Shown one piece after another: positions 29,001-36,338 of a stretch of DNA of 64,000 nt (positions are counted from its first letter, which is position 1; each line of letters begins with the position of its first letter). A program made the translations under genes and the position numbers. Origin of the DNA: Hydrogenophaga sp. NFH-34 (lineage in GTDB: Bacteria; Pseudomonadota; Gammaproteobacteria; Burkholderiales; Burkholderiaceae_C). The notes beneath the pieces were generated by a model, which made no database searches, was not told the DNA's origin, and saw only the letters and a list, made by a program, of their open reading frames with translations. The stretch lies in the NCBI RefSeq assembly GCF_021401345.1, contig NZ_JACBGE010000021.1, positions 1 through 64,000 on the forward strand. The letters run 5' to 3'.

Positions 29001-29218
29001 TGGCCTTCGGCGAACAGCGTATCGAACACCAGACTGGACTTGCCCGACCCGCTCGGGCCCGTGACCACCGTCAGCTCGCCCGTGTGGATGTCGAGGTCCA
29101 GGTTCTTGAGGTTGTGCTGGCGCGCGCCGCGGATGCGGATCAGGCCCTGGGGGTCATCCGCCCCGGTGGCTTCGGGTGGGGTGATGGCGGAGAAATCGGG
29201 GGAAATGTCGTCGGACAT
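23042..29218 (-). CDS. uvrA: Tandem-duplicated UvrA (double-length excinuclease subunit A)
   Basis: A 2058-residue protein made of two UvrA units in one chain. Four Walker A motifs lie near residues 54, 786, 1153 and 1734, and four ABC signatures (LSGGE[AV]QR) near 632, 976, 1546 and 1937. Paired CxxC zinc modules occur in each half (CPTCGGSGFE, CPDCDG; CPACEGQG, CEVCHG). Canonical UvrA is about 940 residues and dimerises; this chain is a covalent pseudo-dimer, a form I recall from several Comamonadaceae. Residues ~510-593 are a Pro/Ser/Ala-rich insertion not expected in UvrA and contain two long DNA inverted repeats. GGAG lies 7 nt before the ATG. Role is presumably UV/bulky-lesion recognition; whether it replaces or supplements a normal UvrA is unknown. 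Confidence 0.92.
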   Translation of the reverse strand: MSDDISPDFSAITPPEATGADDPQGLIRIRGARQHNLKNLDLDIHTGELTVVTGPSGSGKSSLVFDTLFAEGQRRYVETFSAYARQFLDRMDKPAVDKVEGVPPAIAIDQTNPVRSSRSTVGTMTELNDHLKLLFARGASLFDRETALPVRHDSPETIFAELQRRSAEQGDPRLVVTFPVELPASTTPEEVAQWLSASGYTRVQAERTVQREAQEEAPAKGKKAKPVIEAVKLLDVVADRFRLGNAEPARVMEAIEAGLKRGAGKLMVYVLKEEGRPDAGPPDIWKFSTGLHCPESDIRYTEPTPSAFSFNSAVGACETCRGFGRVIGVDYGLVIPDEKLTLRNGAVKVFQTPAWKECQDDLMKHAEAAGIPRDTPWNKLTPEQQHWVKAGSPNWNGKWNQHWYGIARFFEYLESKAYKMHIRVLLSKYRSYTECPSCGGARLKTDSLLWRIGTKAQADAVLPAEKRYLPTGVKWSRAQLEALPGLCLHDLMLMPLSDLRRFFADLSTSLAGAAGGRAERPVASVAGSDAFPGHSAHPPASPNQGTPTEEASAVDLSRTPTPASSRGVGAKEESERATDDAAPTPRDDAASAKGSGEQQALKLLFEEINTRLRYLCEVGIGYLTLDRQSRTLSGGEVQRINLTTALGTSLVNTLFVLDEPSIGLHPRDMARINDAMLRLRDAGNTLVVVEHDPAVMLAADRLIDMGPGPGERGGQIVFDGTPEAIRSADTLTGAYLGARKTVGMGFKRMVTDSTPRLILEGAREHNLQNLYVEFPLQRLTVVTGVSGSGKSTLIQDVLAPALLRHFGKATESPGAHDRLLGADFLSEVVYVDQSPIGKTARSNPVSYVGAWDAIRALFADAPLSRQRGYTPAKFSFNSGDGRCPTCGGSGFEHVEMQFLSDVYLRCPDCDGKRYRPEVLEVRIERGDRLLSVADVLGLTVSEAADLFKADREVIRVLQPIVDVGLEYVKLGQPVPTLSGGEAQRLKLAGFLAEAARNSAASRQALAKKGTLFLFDEPTTGLHFDDIAKLMRSLRKLLEAGHSLIVIEHNLDVIRSADWLIDLGPEGGVGGGLVVAEGPPEEVREHRSSHTAKALRDYANAMDKVHTVSDRVAPYAVKKRRAQVGGDAVRIVNAKEHNLKNLSVDIPRGKFNVISGVSGSGKSTLAFDILFNEGQRRYLESLNAYARSIVQPAGRPEVDAVYGIPPTVAIEQRLSRGGRKSTVGTTTEVWHFLRLLYVKLGTQHCVHDGAAVMPQSPESIAAAILTRYRGQHIGLLAPLVVNRKGVYTELADWARPRGYTHLRVDGEFLPTTGFPRIDRFKEHTIELPVADGVVDPANEAWLRTQLAKALELGKGTLHLLTDLDGLAPALAEGRSTANLGTLEVFSTTRACPVCGTSYPELDPRLFSYNSKHGWCPDCVGTGVKLSREQRKALDDSVRDDDQKGREQSFAEPEVEDLTDEACPSCEGTRLNAQARAVRFGGVSITDIARLSVSEVRAWVQAMMATGGLASREADIARDLLPEIESRLAFLEEVGLAYLTLDRGAPTLSGGEAQRIRLAAQLGSNLQGVCYVLDEPTIGLHPRDNQILLDALHKLGDMGNTLVVVEHDEDTIRRADHIIDIGPSAGKRGGRVVAQGTVADLSASADSLTGRYLLHAMKHPLQARRPVLAPAAGSGVAPGASYVPAKSLPGAAPAPLTVGEPAPDAGVNWLEVRGAALHNLQKLDAAVPLKRLVVVTGVSGSGKSTLARDVLLINVAAAVSQRSTFAGRQAWDNEGVRPAWTGCSKLLGSETVDRVLEVDQTPIGKTPRSCPATYIGFWDTVRKLFADTLEAKARGYGPGRFSFNTGEGRCPACEGQGMRTIEMSFLPDVKVPCEVCHGARFNPETLAVTWKGKNIGDVLQMAVDEAVEFFASMPAISHPLQLLKDVGLGYLTLGQPSPTLSGGEAQRIKLVTELSKVRDDIGRRGQKAPHTLYVLDEPTVGLHMADVEKLIRVLHRLVDGGHSVVVIEHDLDVMAEADWIIDLGPEGGSGGGRIVAATTPEGVVQRGTHTGQVLAPVLAR
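27453..27532. repeat. Perfect 23-bp inverted repeat inside uvrA
   Basis: Left arm 27453-27475 and right arm 27510-27532 are exact reverse complements, with a 34-nt spacer. The arms include CGCGAGGGGTAGGGG. The element falls entirely within the low-complexity insertion of the UvrA reading frame and looks like a hairpin-type dispersed repeat that has been tolerated in frame. Confidence 0.85.
27603..27676. repeat. Imperfect 23-bp inverted repeat inside uvrA
   Basis: Arms 27603-27625 and 27654-27676 match at 19 of 23 positions. Three of the four mismatches are C/T changes that become G-U wobble pairs in one of the two possible RNAs. The repeat begins 70 bp from the perfect inverted repeat and belongs to the same insertion. 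Confidence 0.6.
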
Positions 29219-29350
29219 GCAGGGGCTCCGTGTCGGGAGGCAAACATTCTAGGAGCGCCGGGCGTCGGACCGCGCCCGCCCTACGTCATTCCCACAATCG
29301 CGGCGCTGGTGGCGCCGATAGACTCCGCCCATCCATTCTCGGGAGGTTCC

Positions 29351-30484
29351 ATGTTCCGTTCACCGAAAGCCGGTTTTTTGTGCGCAGGCGTCTGGGCACT
29401 GGCCTTGAGCGCCCTGTTGTCCAGCCCGGCCTGGGCACAGCTGCGCATCGGCATGCCCTCGGGCTTCACCGGGTCGGTGGCCGCCGGCGTCAAGGAAAAC
29501 GCCGAAGGCGCCCGGCTGTACCTGAACGCGGTCAACGCCCGTGGTGGCGTGCATGGCGAACGCATCGAGCTCATCACCGTGGACGACCAGTTCGACCCGA
29601 AAACGACGGTGGAAGTGGCCACCCGGCTCATCAACGAACAAAAAGTGCTGGCGCTGTTCCTGAACCGGGGCACGCCCCATGCGCAGGCCCTGCTGCCGCT
29701 GCTGACCGAAGCCAGGGTGCCGCTGGTGGGCCCCAGCACCGGCGCCATGGTGCTGCACGAGCCCGTGCACCCGTGGGTGTTCAACGTGCGCGCCACCTAC
29801 CAGCGCGAGGCGGCCCGTGCCATCGAGCACCTGGCCCGCATCGGCATGGCCCGCATCGCTGTGCTGCAGACCGACGACACTTTCGGGGCCGACGCCTACG
29901 CCGGCGCCGCCAGGGGCTTTGCCCAGGCCAAGCTGGAGCCAGCGCTGCTGGCCAAGTTTCCCCGGGAAAAGCCCGACTTCACCCCGCTGGCCCGGCAGGT
30001 CGCGGCCCTGCAGGCGCAGGCGGTGCTGATCATTGCCTCGGCCGGCAACACGGCCGAAGCGGTCAAGGCCATCCGCGCAGCGGGTTCGCTGGCCCAGGTG
30101 GTCACCCTGTCCAACAACGCCAGCGACGGTTTCGTCAAACTGCTCGGCCCCCACGCCCGCGGGGTCATCGTGACGCAGGTGTTTCCGAACGAGCGCTCGA
30201 TGACGTCACCACTGATCCGCGAAGCGATGGATCTGGCCAAGGCCCAGAACCTGCCCGGCGTGTCGCCCGCGATGATGGAAGGCTTTGCCGCCGCCAAGGT
30301 GCTGGTGGAGGGCCTGCGCCGCGCCGGCCCCAAGCCCAGCCCCGAAGGCCTGCGCGATGCGCTGGAGGCCACCCGGGGCTTCAACCTCGGGGGCCTGAGC
30401 ATCAGCTACAGCCCCACGAGCCACACCGGTCTGGACTTCGCCGACCTGTCGATCATCGACGGCTCGGGCAAGTTCCGGCGCTGA
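29351..30484 (+). CDS. ABC transporter periplasmic substrate-binding protein (Leu/Ile/Val type)
   Basis: The 377-residue precursor has a signal peptide ending SSPAWA|Q (residue ~30) and a type I periplasmic-binding fold like LivJ/Peripla_BP_6 (GPSTGAM, VLQTDDTFGADAYAGAARGF). No permease or ATPase genes are adjacent, so it is an orphan that either shares a transporter or serves a sensor. GGGAGG lies close before the ATG. Convergent with the universal stress protein gene. Confidence 0.88.
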   Translation: MFRSPKAGFLCAGVWALALSALLSSPAWAQLRIGMPSGFTGSVAAGVKENAEGARLYLNAVNARGGVHGERIELITVDDQFDPKTTVEVATRLINEQKVLALFLNRGTPHAQALLPLLTEARVPLVGPSTGAMVLHEPVHPWVFNVRATYQREAARAIEHLARIGMARIAVLQTDDTFGADAYAGAARGFAQAKLEPALLAKFPREKPDFTPLARQVAALQAQAVLIIASAGNTAEAVKAIRAAGSLAQVVTLSNNASDGFVKLLGPHARGVIVTQVFPNERSMTSPLIREAMDLAKAQNLPGVSPAMMEGFAAAKVLVEGLRRAGPKPSPEGLRDALEATRGFNLGGLSISYSPTSHTGLDFADLSIIDGSGKFRR

Positions 30485-30542
30485 AAAAGGGGTTCGAAGC
30501 CCAACACCCCGCCGCTGACGCGGTCAGCGAGGTCTGCCCGTC

Positions 30543-30562
30543 ATTCCCGCGAATGCGGGAAT
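30543..30562. repeat. ATTCCC-type 20-bp palindromic repeat (dRS3-like)
   Basis: ATTCCCGCGAATGCGGGAAT has the ATTCCC-N8-GGGAAT layout of the dRS3-like repeats known from Neisseria and common in betaproteobacterial intergenic DNA. It lies between two convergent genes and may help end transcription. Confidence 0.65.
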
Positions 30563-30580
30563 CCAGGCCCAAACGATCCG

Positions 30581-31018
30581 TCAGCCCTTGACGATGAGCA
30601 CCGGCATCTTGGCGTAGGTCAGCACCTTCTGCGCCACGCTGCCCAGGATCAGGGCCTTGACACCCTGGCGCCCGTGCGAGGCCATGACGATGAGGTCGCA
30701 GCCTTCGGCCTGGGCCGTTTCGATGATGCCTTCGTACACCACGTTGCGTTCGATGGTGTCGCCGGCGAAGGGCACGCCGTCGGCCTTGCACACGGCGGCC
30801 AGCGCATCCAGCGCCTGGCCGGCTGCGGCCTTGGCTTCCGCCAGATAGGCCTGCAGACCGGCCGCTGCCGCGTCGCCGATGCCGATGTAGGGGAAGGGAT
30901 CGATGACATAGACACCCACCACCTGGGCACCCTGGCTCTTGGCCAGCTGGACCGCTGTGGTGGCGGCCGCCGATGCCAGTTCCGAACCGTCGGTGGGCAC
31001 AAGGATTTTCTTGAACAT
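30581..31018 (-). CDS. Universal stress protein (UspA family)
   Basis: The 145-residue cytoplasmic protein has the Usp fold: N-terminal KKILVPTDGSELA and the ATP-binding G-x2-G-x9-G-S motif as GRQGVKALILGS near the C terminus. This places it with the nucleotide-binding group. A strong AGGAGG site precedes the ATG at 31018. It is divergent from the ectoine operon across a 427-bp region, which is suggestive of a shared stress context but not proof. Confidence 0.93.
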   Translation of the reverse strand: MFKKILVPTDGSELASAAATTAVQLAKSQGAQVVGVYVIDPFPYIGIGDAAAAGLQAYLAEAKAAAGQALDALAAVCKADGVPFAGDTIERNVVYEGIIETAQAEGCDLIVMASHGRQGVKALILGSVAQKVLTYAKMPVLIVKG

Positions 31019-31445
31019 GGGAACAGGCCTCCTGTCGTGAAGAGCGATGAAACGGCGAACGGCCCGTGAGGACCGATGGGGCAATGGTAGCCGGGCTTCA
31101 CGCGCACAGCCACTGCCGCGCCCACATCCCTTGCCCCGCATCAATCGCATTCGGCGCCGCGGCAGCACGGCATGCCGCACGGGTTGCGCTCGACTTTCAA
31201 TGGGGTTAGACTGAAAAAAGCACAGGGCGCTCCGGCGCTTGTGTGCACAGGTCGAACGCCTCCTGCGCATACCGGCGCTGAGGGCTTCGGTCTCCTCGTT
31301 CAACGGCCATTGGGTCGCTTGAGTTCTTTTGTAGGTCCCCACAAGGGGGCCGACCGGCAGGCACACCGCCCTCGGGCAGTCACCCGCCGTTCGCCAGAAG
31401 CCGCTGCGCCACGCAGACCGGCTTCACCACAAACAAACCCATGGC
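31019..31445. other. Intergenic region between usp and ectA
   Basis: No gene is supported in these 427 bp. It holds a predicted plus-strand promoter near 31184-31212 and a small hairpin at about 31336-31353 (7-bp stem with one wobble, ACAA loop). It ends with the mini-frame ATG GCA TGA overlapping the ectA start. The ectA leader would be about 225 nt. No ectR gene is present. Confidence 0.5.
31184..31212 (+). promoter_or_regulatory. Predicted promoter of the ect-ehu operon
   Basis: TTGCGC (31184-31189), a 17-nt spacer and TAGACT (31207-31212) form a reasonable sigma-70 promoter followed by an A-rich start region. It reads toward ectA. Confidence 0.45.
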
Positions 31446-31976
31446 ATGACCCAGTCCGACAGGCCGACCTATACCCATTCCCTTTCCGTTCAATTTCGAT
31501 CTGCCCGCCCGAGCGACGGGGCCGCAGCATGGCGCCTGGTGCGTGAGACCGGCGCGCTGGAGCTGAACTCCCCCTACTTCTACCTGCTGCTGGCGACCGA
31601 TTTCGGCGACACCTGCCTGGTGGCCGAACACGACGGCCAGATGGTCGGGCTGGTCATCGGCTACCACCCGCCGCGCGAGGCAGACACCGCCTTCGTGTGG
31701 CAGATCGGCGTGCTGCCCACCTACCGCGGCCAGGGGCTGGGCCTGCGGCTGCTGCAGGCCTGGCTGCAGTTGCCGGCCAACGCCCACTGCCGCTGGGTCA
31801 CGGCCACCGTGGCCGAAGACAACGCAGCTTCACAGGCCCTGTTCCGCCGGCTCGCGGCCGAACACGGCACCGCCTGCTCGGTGCAGGCGCATTTCACCCC
31901 CGACCAGTTCCCGCAGGAACACCCGGCCGAACCCCTCTACCGGGTGGGGCCGATCGTGCGTGGCGTTCCTGCCTGA
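31446..31976 (+). CDS. ectA: L-2,4-diaminobutyrate N-acetyltransferase EctA
   Basis: GNAT enzyme acetylating the gamma-amino group of diaminobutyrate, second step of ectoine synthesis. The 176 residues show the EctA pattern: ELNSPYFYLLLATDFGDTC, an acetyl-CoA loop RGQGLG and DNAASQALF. There is no Shine-Dalgarno sequence. Instead a two-codon frame (ATG at 31441, stop TGA at 31447-31449) overlaps the ectA ATG by three bases, which could deliver ribosomes by termination-reinitiation. Confidence 0.93.
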   Translation: MTQSDRPTYTHSLSVQFRSARPSDGAAAWRLVRETGALELNSPYFYLLLATDFGDTCLVAEHDGQMVGLVIGYHPPREADTAFVWQIGVLPTYRGQGLGLRLLQAWLQLPANAHCRWVTATVAEDNAASQALFRRLAAEHGTACSVQAHFTPDQFPQEHPAEPLYRVGPIVRGVPA

Positions 31977-32073
31977 GCCTGAGCCACGCACGCCCGTGCG
32001 CCCGCCCTGCGGCGGGTTGCTTTGACGAGCGGGGTGTCCCCGGGGCATCCCACAAGAGAGAGTGAGACAGACC

Positions 32074-33339
32074 ATGAATACGTTCGAGACGTACGAGTCC
32101 GAGGTCCGCGGCTACTGCCGCAACTTCCCCGCCGTGTTTGCCACGGCCAAAGGCGCCTGGATGACCGACACCACCGGCCGCCGCTACCTCGATTTCTTCA
32201 GCGGTGCCGGCGTGCTCAACTACGGCCACAACCCCGACAAGATCAAACAGGCCCTGCTGGCCTACCTGATGCGCGACGGCATCACGCACACGCTGGACAT
32301 GTACAGCGAGGCCAAGGAAGCCTTCATCCGCCGCTTCCAGGACGTGATCCTGCAACCCCGTGGCCTGTCCTACAAGCTGCAGTTCCCCGGCCCGACCGGC
32401 ACCAATGCGGTGGAAGCGGCGCTCAAGCTGGCGCGCAAGGTCACCGGCCGCGACCAGGTGGTGAGCTTCACCAACGCCTTCCATGGCATGACGCTCGGTT
32501 CGCTGGCGGTCACGGGCAACGGCTTCAAGCGCGCCGGCGCCGGCGTCAGCCTGAACCACACGGCCTCGGTGCCGTTCGACGGCTACCTCGGCAGCGAGGT
32601 CGACACGCTCGACTACTTCGAAGCCATGCTGGTGGACAACGGCAGCGGTATGGAACTGCCGGCAGCCGTGATCGTGGAAACGGTGCAGGCCGAAGGGGGC
32701 GTCAACGTTGCCGGCACGGCCTGGCTGCGCCGCCTGCGCGAGATCACCGCGCGCCACGGCATCGTGCTCATCGTCGACGACATCCAGGTGGGCTGCGGCC
32801 GCACCGGCCACTTCTTCAGCTTTGAGGAAGCGGGCATCGTGCCCGACATCGTCACGCTGTCCAAGTCCCTCTCGGGCTACGGCCTGCCGCTGGCGCTGGT
32901 GCTGATCAAGCCCGAGCTGGACCAGTGGACCCCCGGCGAGCACAACGGCACCTTCCGCGGCCATTGCCCCGCGTTCGTCACCGCCACCGCCGCGCTGGGC
33001 TTTTGGACCAACACCCTGCTGCAGGACGCCGTGACCAGCAAGGGCGACATGGCGGTCGAGCAGCTCACGCGCATGGTCAAGGCCCAGGGCCTGGACGCCT
33101 CCGTACGGGGCCGTGGCCTGATCCAGGGCGTGGCCTTCAGCGAACCGGGGCTGGCCTCGGCCATCTCGCAGGCCTGCTTCGAGCGCGGGCTGGTCATCGA
33201 GACGGCCGGCATCGACGACCAGGTGCTCAAGCTCCTGCCCAGCCTGACCATCAAGGAGGACGAACTGCAACACGGCCTCGACATCATCGAAACCAGCCTG
33301 CGCGCCGCCCTGAGCCGCGACCTGCGCAAAGCCGCCTGA
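32074..33339 (+). CDS. ectB: Diaminobutyrate--2-oxoglutarate transaminase EctB
   Basis: PLP enzyme making L-2,4-diaminobutyrate from aspartate semialdehyde, first step of ectoine synthesis. The 421-residue product has the class III aminotransferase layout: GPTGTNAVEAA, the DDIQVGCGRTG block and the PLP lysine in TLSKSLSG. The N terminus MNTFETYESEVRGYCRNFP is EctB-typical. It is 97 nt downstream of ectA and 21 nt before ectC. Confidence 0.96.
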   Translation: MNTFETYESEVRGYCRNFPAVFATAKGAWMTDTTGRRYLDFFSGAGVLNYGHNPDKIKQALLAYLMRDGITHTLDMYSEAKEAFIRRFQDVILQPRGLSYKLQFPGPTGTNAVEAALKLARKVTGRDQVVSFTNAFHGMTLGSLAVTGNGFKRAGAGVSLNHTASVPFDGYLGSEVDTLDYFEAMLVDNGSGMELPAAVIVETVQAEGGVNVAGTAWLRRLREITARHGIVLIVDDIQVGCGRTGHFFSFEEAGIVPDIVTLSKSLSGYGLPLALVLIKPELDQWTPGEHNGTFRGHCPAFVTATAALGFWTNTLLQDAVTSKGDMAVEQLTRMVKAQGLDASVRGRGLIQGVAFSEPGLASAISQACFERGLVIETAGIDDQVLKLLPSLTIKEDELQHGLDIIETSLRAALSRDLRKAA

Positions 33340-33360
33340 AACCCCAAGGAGACATTGAAC

Positions 33361-33750
33361 ATGATCGTCAAACACCTCGAAGACATTCTGGGCACCGCCG
33401 CCGACGTGGACACCGAAGGCTGGACCAGCCGCCGCCTGATCTACCAGGACGCCGGCATGGGCTACTCGGTCAACGACACCATCATCAAGCCCGGCGCCGA
33501 GCTGGAGATGGAATACCGCAACCATTTCGAGACCGTCTACTGCATCGAAGGCGCGGGCGAGATCACCGACCTGGCCACCGGTCAGACCCATGCCATCCGC
33601 CCGGGCACGATCTACGCCCTCAACCAGCACGACCGCCACATCCTGCGCGCCAACAAGGGCACGCACATGCGCATGGTCTGCGTCTTCAATCCGCCGCTGA
33701 CCGGCCGCGAAGTGCACGACGAAACCGGCGCCTACGCGCTGGCGGACTGA
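33361..33750 (+). CDS. ectC: L-ectoine synthase EctC
   Basis: Cupin enzyme that cyclises N-gamma-acetyl-diaminobutyrate to ectoine. The 129 residues include MIVKHLEDILGT, the metal-site strand FETVYCIEGAGEI and ALNQHDRH. AAGGAG precedes the ATG at 33361; an in-frame TTG two codons earlier is less likely. Fourth-step gene ectD follows after 19 nt. Confidence 0.96.
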   Translation: MIVKHLEDILGTAADVDTEGWTSRRLIYQDAGMGYSVNDTIIKPGAELEMEYRNHFETVYCIEGAGEITDLATGQTHAIRPGTIYALNQHDRHILRANKGTHMRMVCVFNPPLTGREVHDETGAYALAD

Positions 33751-33769
33751 ACCGAGGGAGGTCCACGCC

Positions 33770-34693
33770 ATGAGCACCTTTACCCCGGCGCCGTCGGCGC
33801 CCACCACGCCCGACCGCTACCCGTCCCGCGTTTCGCCGCGGGCCCGCATCACGCCCCGCCTCGACCCGGTGGTCTATGGCAGCGCCGACCAGGGCCCGCT
33901 GAGCGCGCACCAGTTGCACTTCTACGAAGACAACGGCTACCTCAGCTTCGACGAACTGCTGAGCGACGACGACATCACCCGCTGCCTGAACGAGCTGGCG
34001 CGGCTGCGGGCCGATGAATCGATCAAGGAGGGCGACACCGCAGTGATCGAACCCGAGAGTCGGGAGCTGCGCTCCCTCTTTGCCGTGCACCGCAGCAGCG
34101 AGGTGCTCCGCGGGCTCTGCAACCACCCCAAGCTGGTGGCGATCGCGCGCCAGCTGCTGGGCAGCGAGGTCTACATCCACCAGTCGCGCATCAACTACAA
34201 GGGCGGCTTTCGCGGCAAGGAGTTCTACTGGCACTCCGACTTCGAGACCTGGCACATCGAAGACGGCCTGCCCGCGATGCGCACGGTCAGTTGCTCCATC
34301 AGCCTGACGCCGAACACACCGTGCAACGGGCCGCTGATGATCATCCCCGGCTCGCACCAGCGCTATGTGTCCTGCGTCGGCGAGACGCCCGACAACCACT
34401 ACAAGGCCTCGCTCAAGCGGCAGGAGGTGGGCGTCCCCGACGACGACAGCCTGACACAGCTGGTCAACGATTTCGGCATCGCCGCCCCCACCGGTCTGGC
34501 CGGGGCGGTGACCTTCTTCGACTGCAACGTGATGCACGGCTCCAACTCCAACATCACGCCGCTGCCGCGCAGCAACGTCTTCGTGGTTTTCAACAGCGTG
34601 GAGAACACGCCCGTCGCCCCCTTCTGCGGACTGCCGCCGCGCCCGGACTTCATCGCCGAGCGCACCGATTTCCGCCCCGCAGGCGGGCACTGA
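33770..34693 (+). CDS. ectD: Ectoine 5-hydroxylase EctD
   Basis: Iron/2-oxoglutarate dioxygenase converting ectoine to 5-hydroxyectoine. The 307-residue product carries the EctD signature YWHSDFETWHIEDG with iron ligands His and Asp, and the distal His in MHGSNSN. Good GAGGGAGG ribosome-binding site. Its presence means the host probably accumulates hydroxyectoine, favoured under heat or stationary-phase osmotic stress. Confidence 0.96.
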   Translation: MSTFTPAPSAPTTPDRYPSRVSPRARITPRLDPVVYGSADQGPLSAHQLHFYEDNGYLSFDELLSDDDITRCLNELARLRADESIKEGDTAVIEPESRELRSLFAVHRSSEVLRGLCNHPKLVAIARQLLGSEVYIHQSRINYKGGFRGKEFYWHSDFETWHIEDGLPAMRTVSCSISLTPNTPCNGPLMIIPGSHQRYVSCVGETPDNHYKASLKRQEVGVPDDDSLTQLVNDFGIAAPTGLAGAVTFFDCNVMHGSNSNITPLPRSNVFVVFNSVENTPVAPFCGLPPRPDFIAERTDFRPAGGH

Positions 34694-34715
34694 TCCCCCC
34701 TCCCAGGAGCACACC

Positions 34716-35573
34716 ATGTCACCCACCTCTCCCTTGCGCCGCGCCCTGCTCGCCCTGGCCGGCGCCAGCGCCCTGCTGGGCACCGGCATCGCGCACGCCG
34801 AGACCACGCTCGAACGCATCCAGAAACAGGGCTACATCCGCATCGGCTTCGCCAACGAAGCGCCCTACGCCTTCGCCACGCCCGACGGCAAGCTCAGCGG
34901 CGAATCGCCCGCGGTGTTCCGGCACGTCATGGACAAACTCGGCGTCAAGGAAGTCGACGGCGTGCTGACCGAATGGGGTTCGCTGATCCCGGGCCTGCGT
35001 GCCGGCCGCTTCGACGCCATCGTGGCCTCGATGTACATCACGCCCACCCGCTGCAAGCAGGTCATCTTCGCCAACCCGACCTACGGCATCGGTGAAGCCC
35101 TGATCGTGCAGAAGGGCAACCCCGATGGCGTCGGCAACTACGCCGACGCGGTGAGCAAGGGCAAGAAGATCGCCTTCGTGGCCGGCACCGCCGAGATCGA
35201 ACACGGCAAGCTCGCCGGCATGGCGCGCGACCAGCAGGTGATCGTGCCCGACTTCGCCGCCGCCGTCGCCTCGGTCAAGTCCGGGCGCGCCTCGGCCGCC
35301 GCCTTCACGTCGCTGACCGCCCAGGACCTGGCCGCCAAGGACGAGGCCATCGAGCGCGCCGAACCCTTCACCTTCAGCCACGAAGGCAAGCTCTACAAGG
35401 GCGAGGGCTCGTTCGCCTTCCGCCAGGAAGACACCGCCCTGCGCGACGCGGTCAATGCCGAGCTGGCCAAGTTCCTGGGCACGCCGGAACACCTGGCCCT
35501 GGTCAAGCCTTTCGGCTTCGACGCGGCCAACCTGCCCGAGAAGACCGCGGCCCAGCACTGCGCCGGCGAATAA
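34716..35573 (+). CDS. ehuB: Ectoine/hydroxyectoine-binding protein EhuB
   Basis: Periplasmic solute-binding protein of a polar-amino-acid-type ABC importer. The 285-residue precursor has a signal peptide ending GTGIAHA|E (residue ~28) and the SBP_bac_3 fold (IRIGFANEAPYAFATPDGKLSGE, GRFDAIVASMYITPTRC). Assignment to ectoines rests on the EhuB-like sequence and its place directly after ectD in the same operon. GGAG precedes the ATG. Confidence 0.88.
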   Translation: MSPTSPLRRALLALAGASALLGTGIAHAETTLERIQKQGYIRIGFANEAPYAFATPDGKLSGESPAVFRHVMDKLGVKEVDGVLTEWGSLIPGLRAGRFDAIVASMYITPTRCKQVIFANPTYGIGEALIVQKGNPDGVGNYADAVSKGKKIAFVAGTAEIEHGKLAGMARDQQVIVPDFAAAVASVKSGRASAAAFTSLTAQDLAAKDEAIERAEPFTFSHEGKLYKGEGSFAFRQEDTALRDAVNAELAKFLGTPEHLALVKPFGFDAANLPEKTAAQHCAGE

Positions 35574-35585
35574 GCGGCACACCGC

Positions 35586-36338
35586 ATGGCCGGCTCCGCG
35601 CCCCCCCACCGCCCCCAGGCCCTGCTCCTGGCCACCGGCCTGCTGGCGTTCGCCGCCGGCCTGGTGGTGGCCAGCTTTGCCGGCTTCCGCGACTTCCTGC
35701 CCGAGCTGCTGCGCGGCGCGCGGGTCACGGTCACCGTGGCGCTGGGCGGCGCGGTGGTGGCGGTGGCCGCGGCGCTGACCGCCGGCCTGCTGCGGCTGTA
35801 CGGCCCGCGCCCGCTGCGCTGGCTGGCCACCGCCTACATCGAAACCTTCCGCGGCACATCGGCCCTGGTGCAACTGTTCTGGCTGTTCTTCGTGCTGCCG
35901 CACTTCGGCATCACGCTCGGCCCGATGGCCGTCGGCATCACCGCGCTGGGCCTGAACATCGGCGCCTACGGGGCCGAGGTGGTGCGCGGCGCCATCGGCG
36001 CGGTGCCCCGTGGCCAGTGGGAAGCGGCGCGGGCGCTGAACCTGAGCCAGGCCCAGACGCTGCGCCGCATCGTGCTGCCACAGGCCCTGGTGGCGATGAT
36101 CCCGCCCTGGGGCAATTTGCTGATCGAGCTGCTCAAGGCGACCTCGCTGGTCTCGCTCATCACGCTCGCCGATCTCTCGTTCAAGGCGCAGCAGATCAAC
36201 CAGAACACCTTGCGCACGGCCGAAGTGTTCGGCCTGGTCCTGCTCATGTACCTCGCCCTCTCGACCCTGATCACCCTGGGCATGCGCGCGCTGGAGCGCC
36301 GGGCGGCGCGTGGGCTGCGCCGCGGGAGAGCCGCATGA
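35586..36338 (+). CDS. ehuC: Ectoine ABC transporter permease EhuC
   Basis: Inner-membrane permease of the HisM/GlnP family. The 250-residue product has about five to six hydrophobic helices and the EAA loop (GQWEAARALNLSQAQTLRRI) that docks the ATPase. It overlaps ehuD by 4 nt (ATGA). Confidence 0.88.
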   Translation: MAGSAPPHRPQALLLATGLLAFAAGLVVASFAGFRDFLPELLRGARVTVTVALGGAVVAVAAALTAGLLRLYGPRPLRWLATAYIETFRGTSALVQLFWLFFVLPHFGITLGPMAVGITALGLNIGAYGAEVVRGAIGAVPRGQWEAARALNLSQAQTLRRIVLPQALVAMIPPWGNLLIELLKATSLVSLITLADLSFKAQQINQNTLRTAEVFGLVLLMYLALSTLITLGMRALERRAARGLRRGRAA

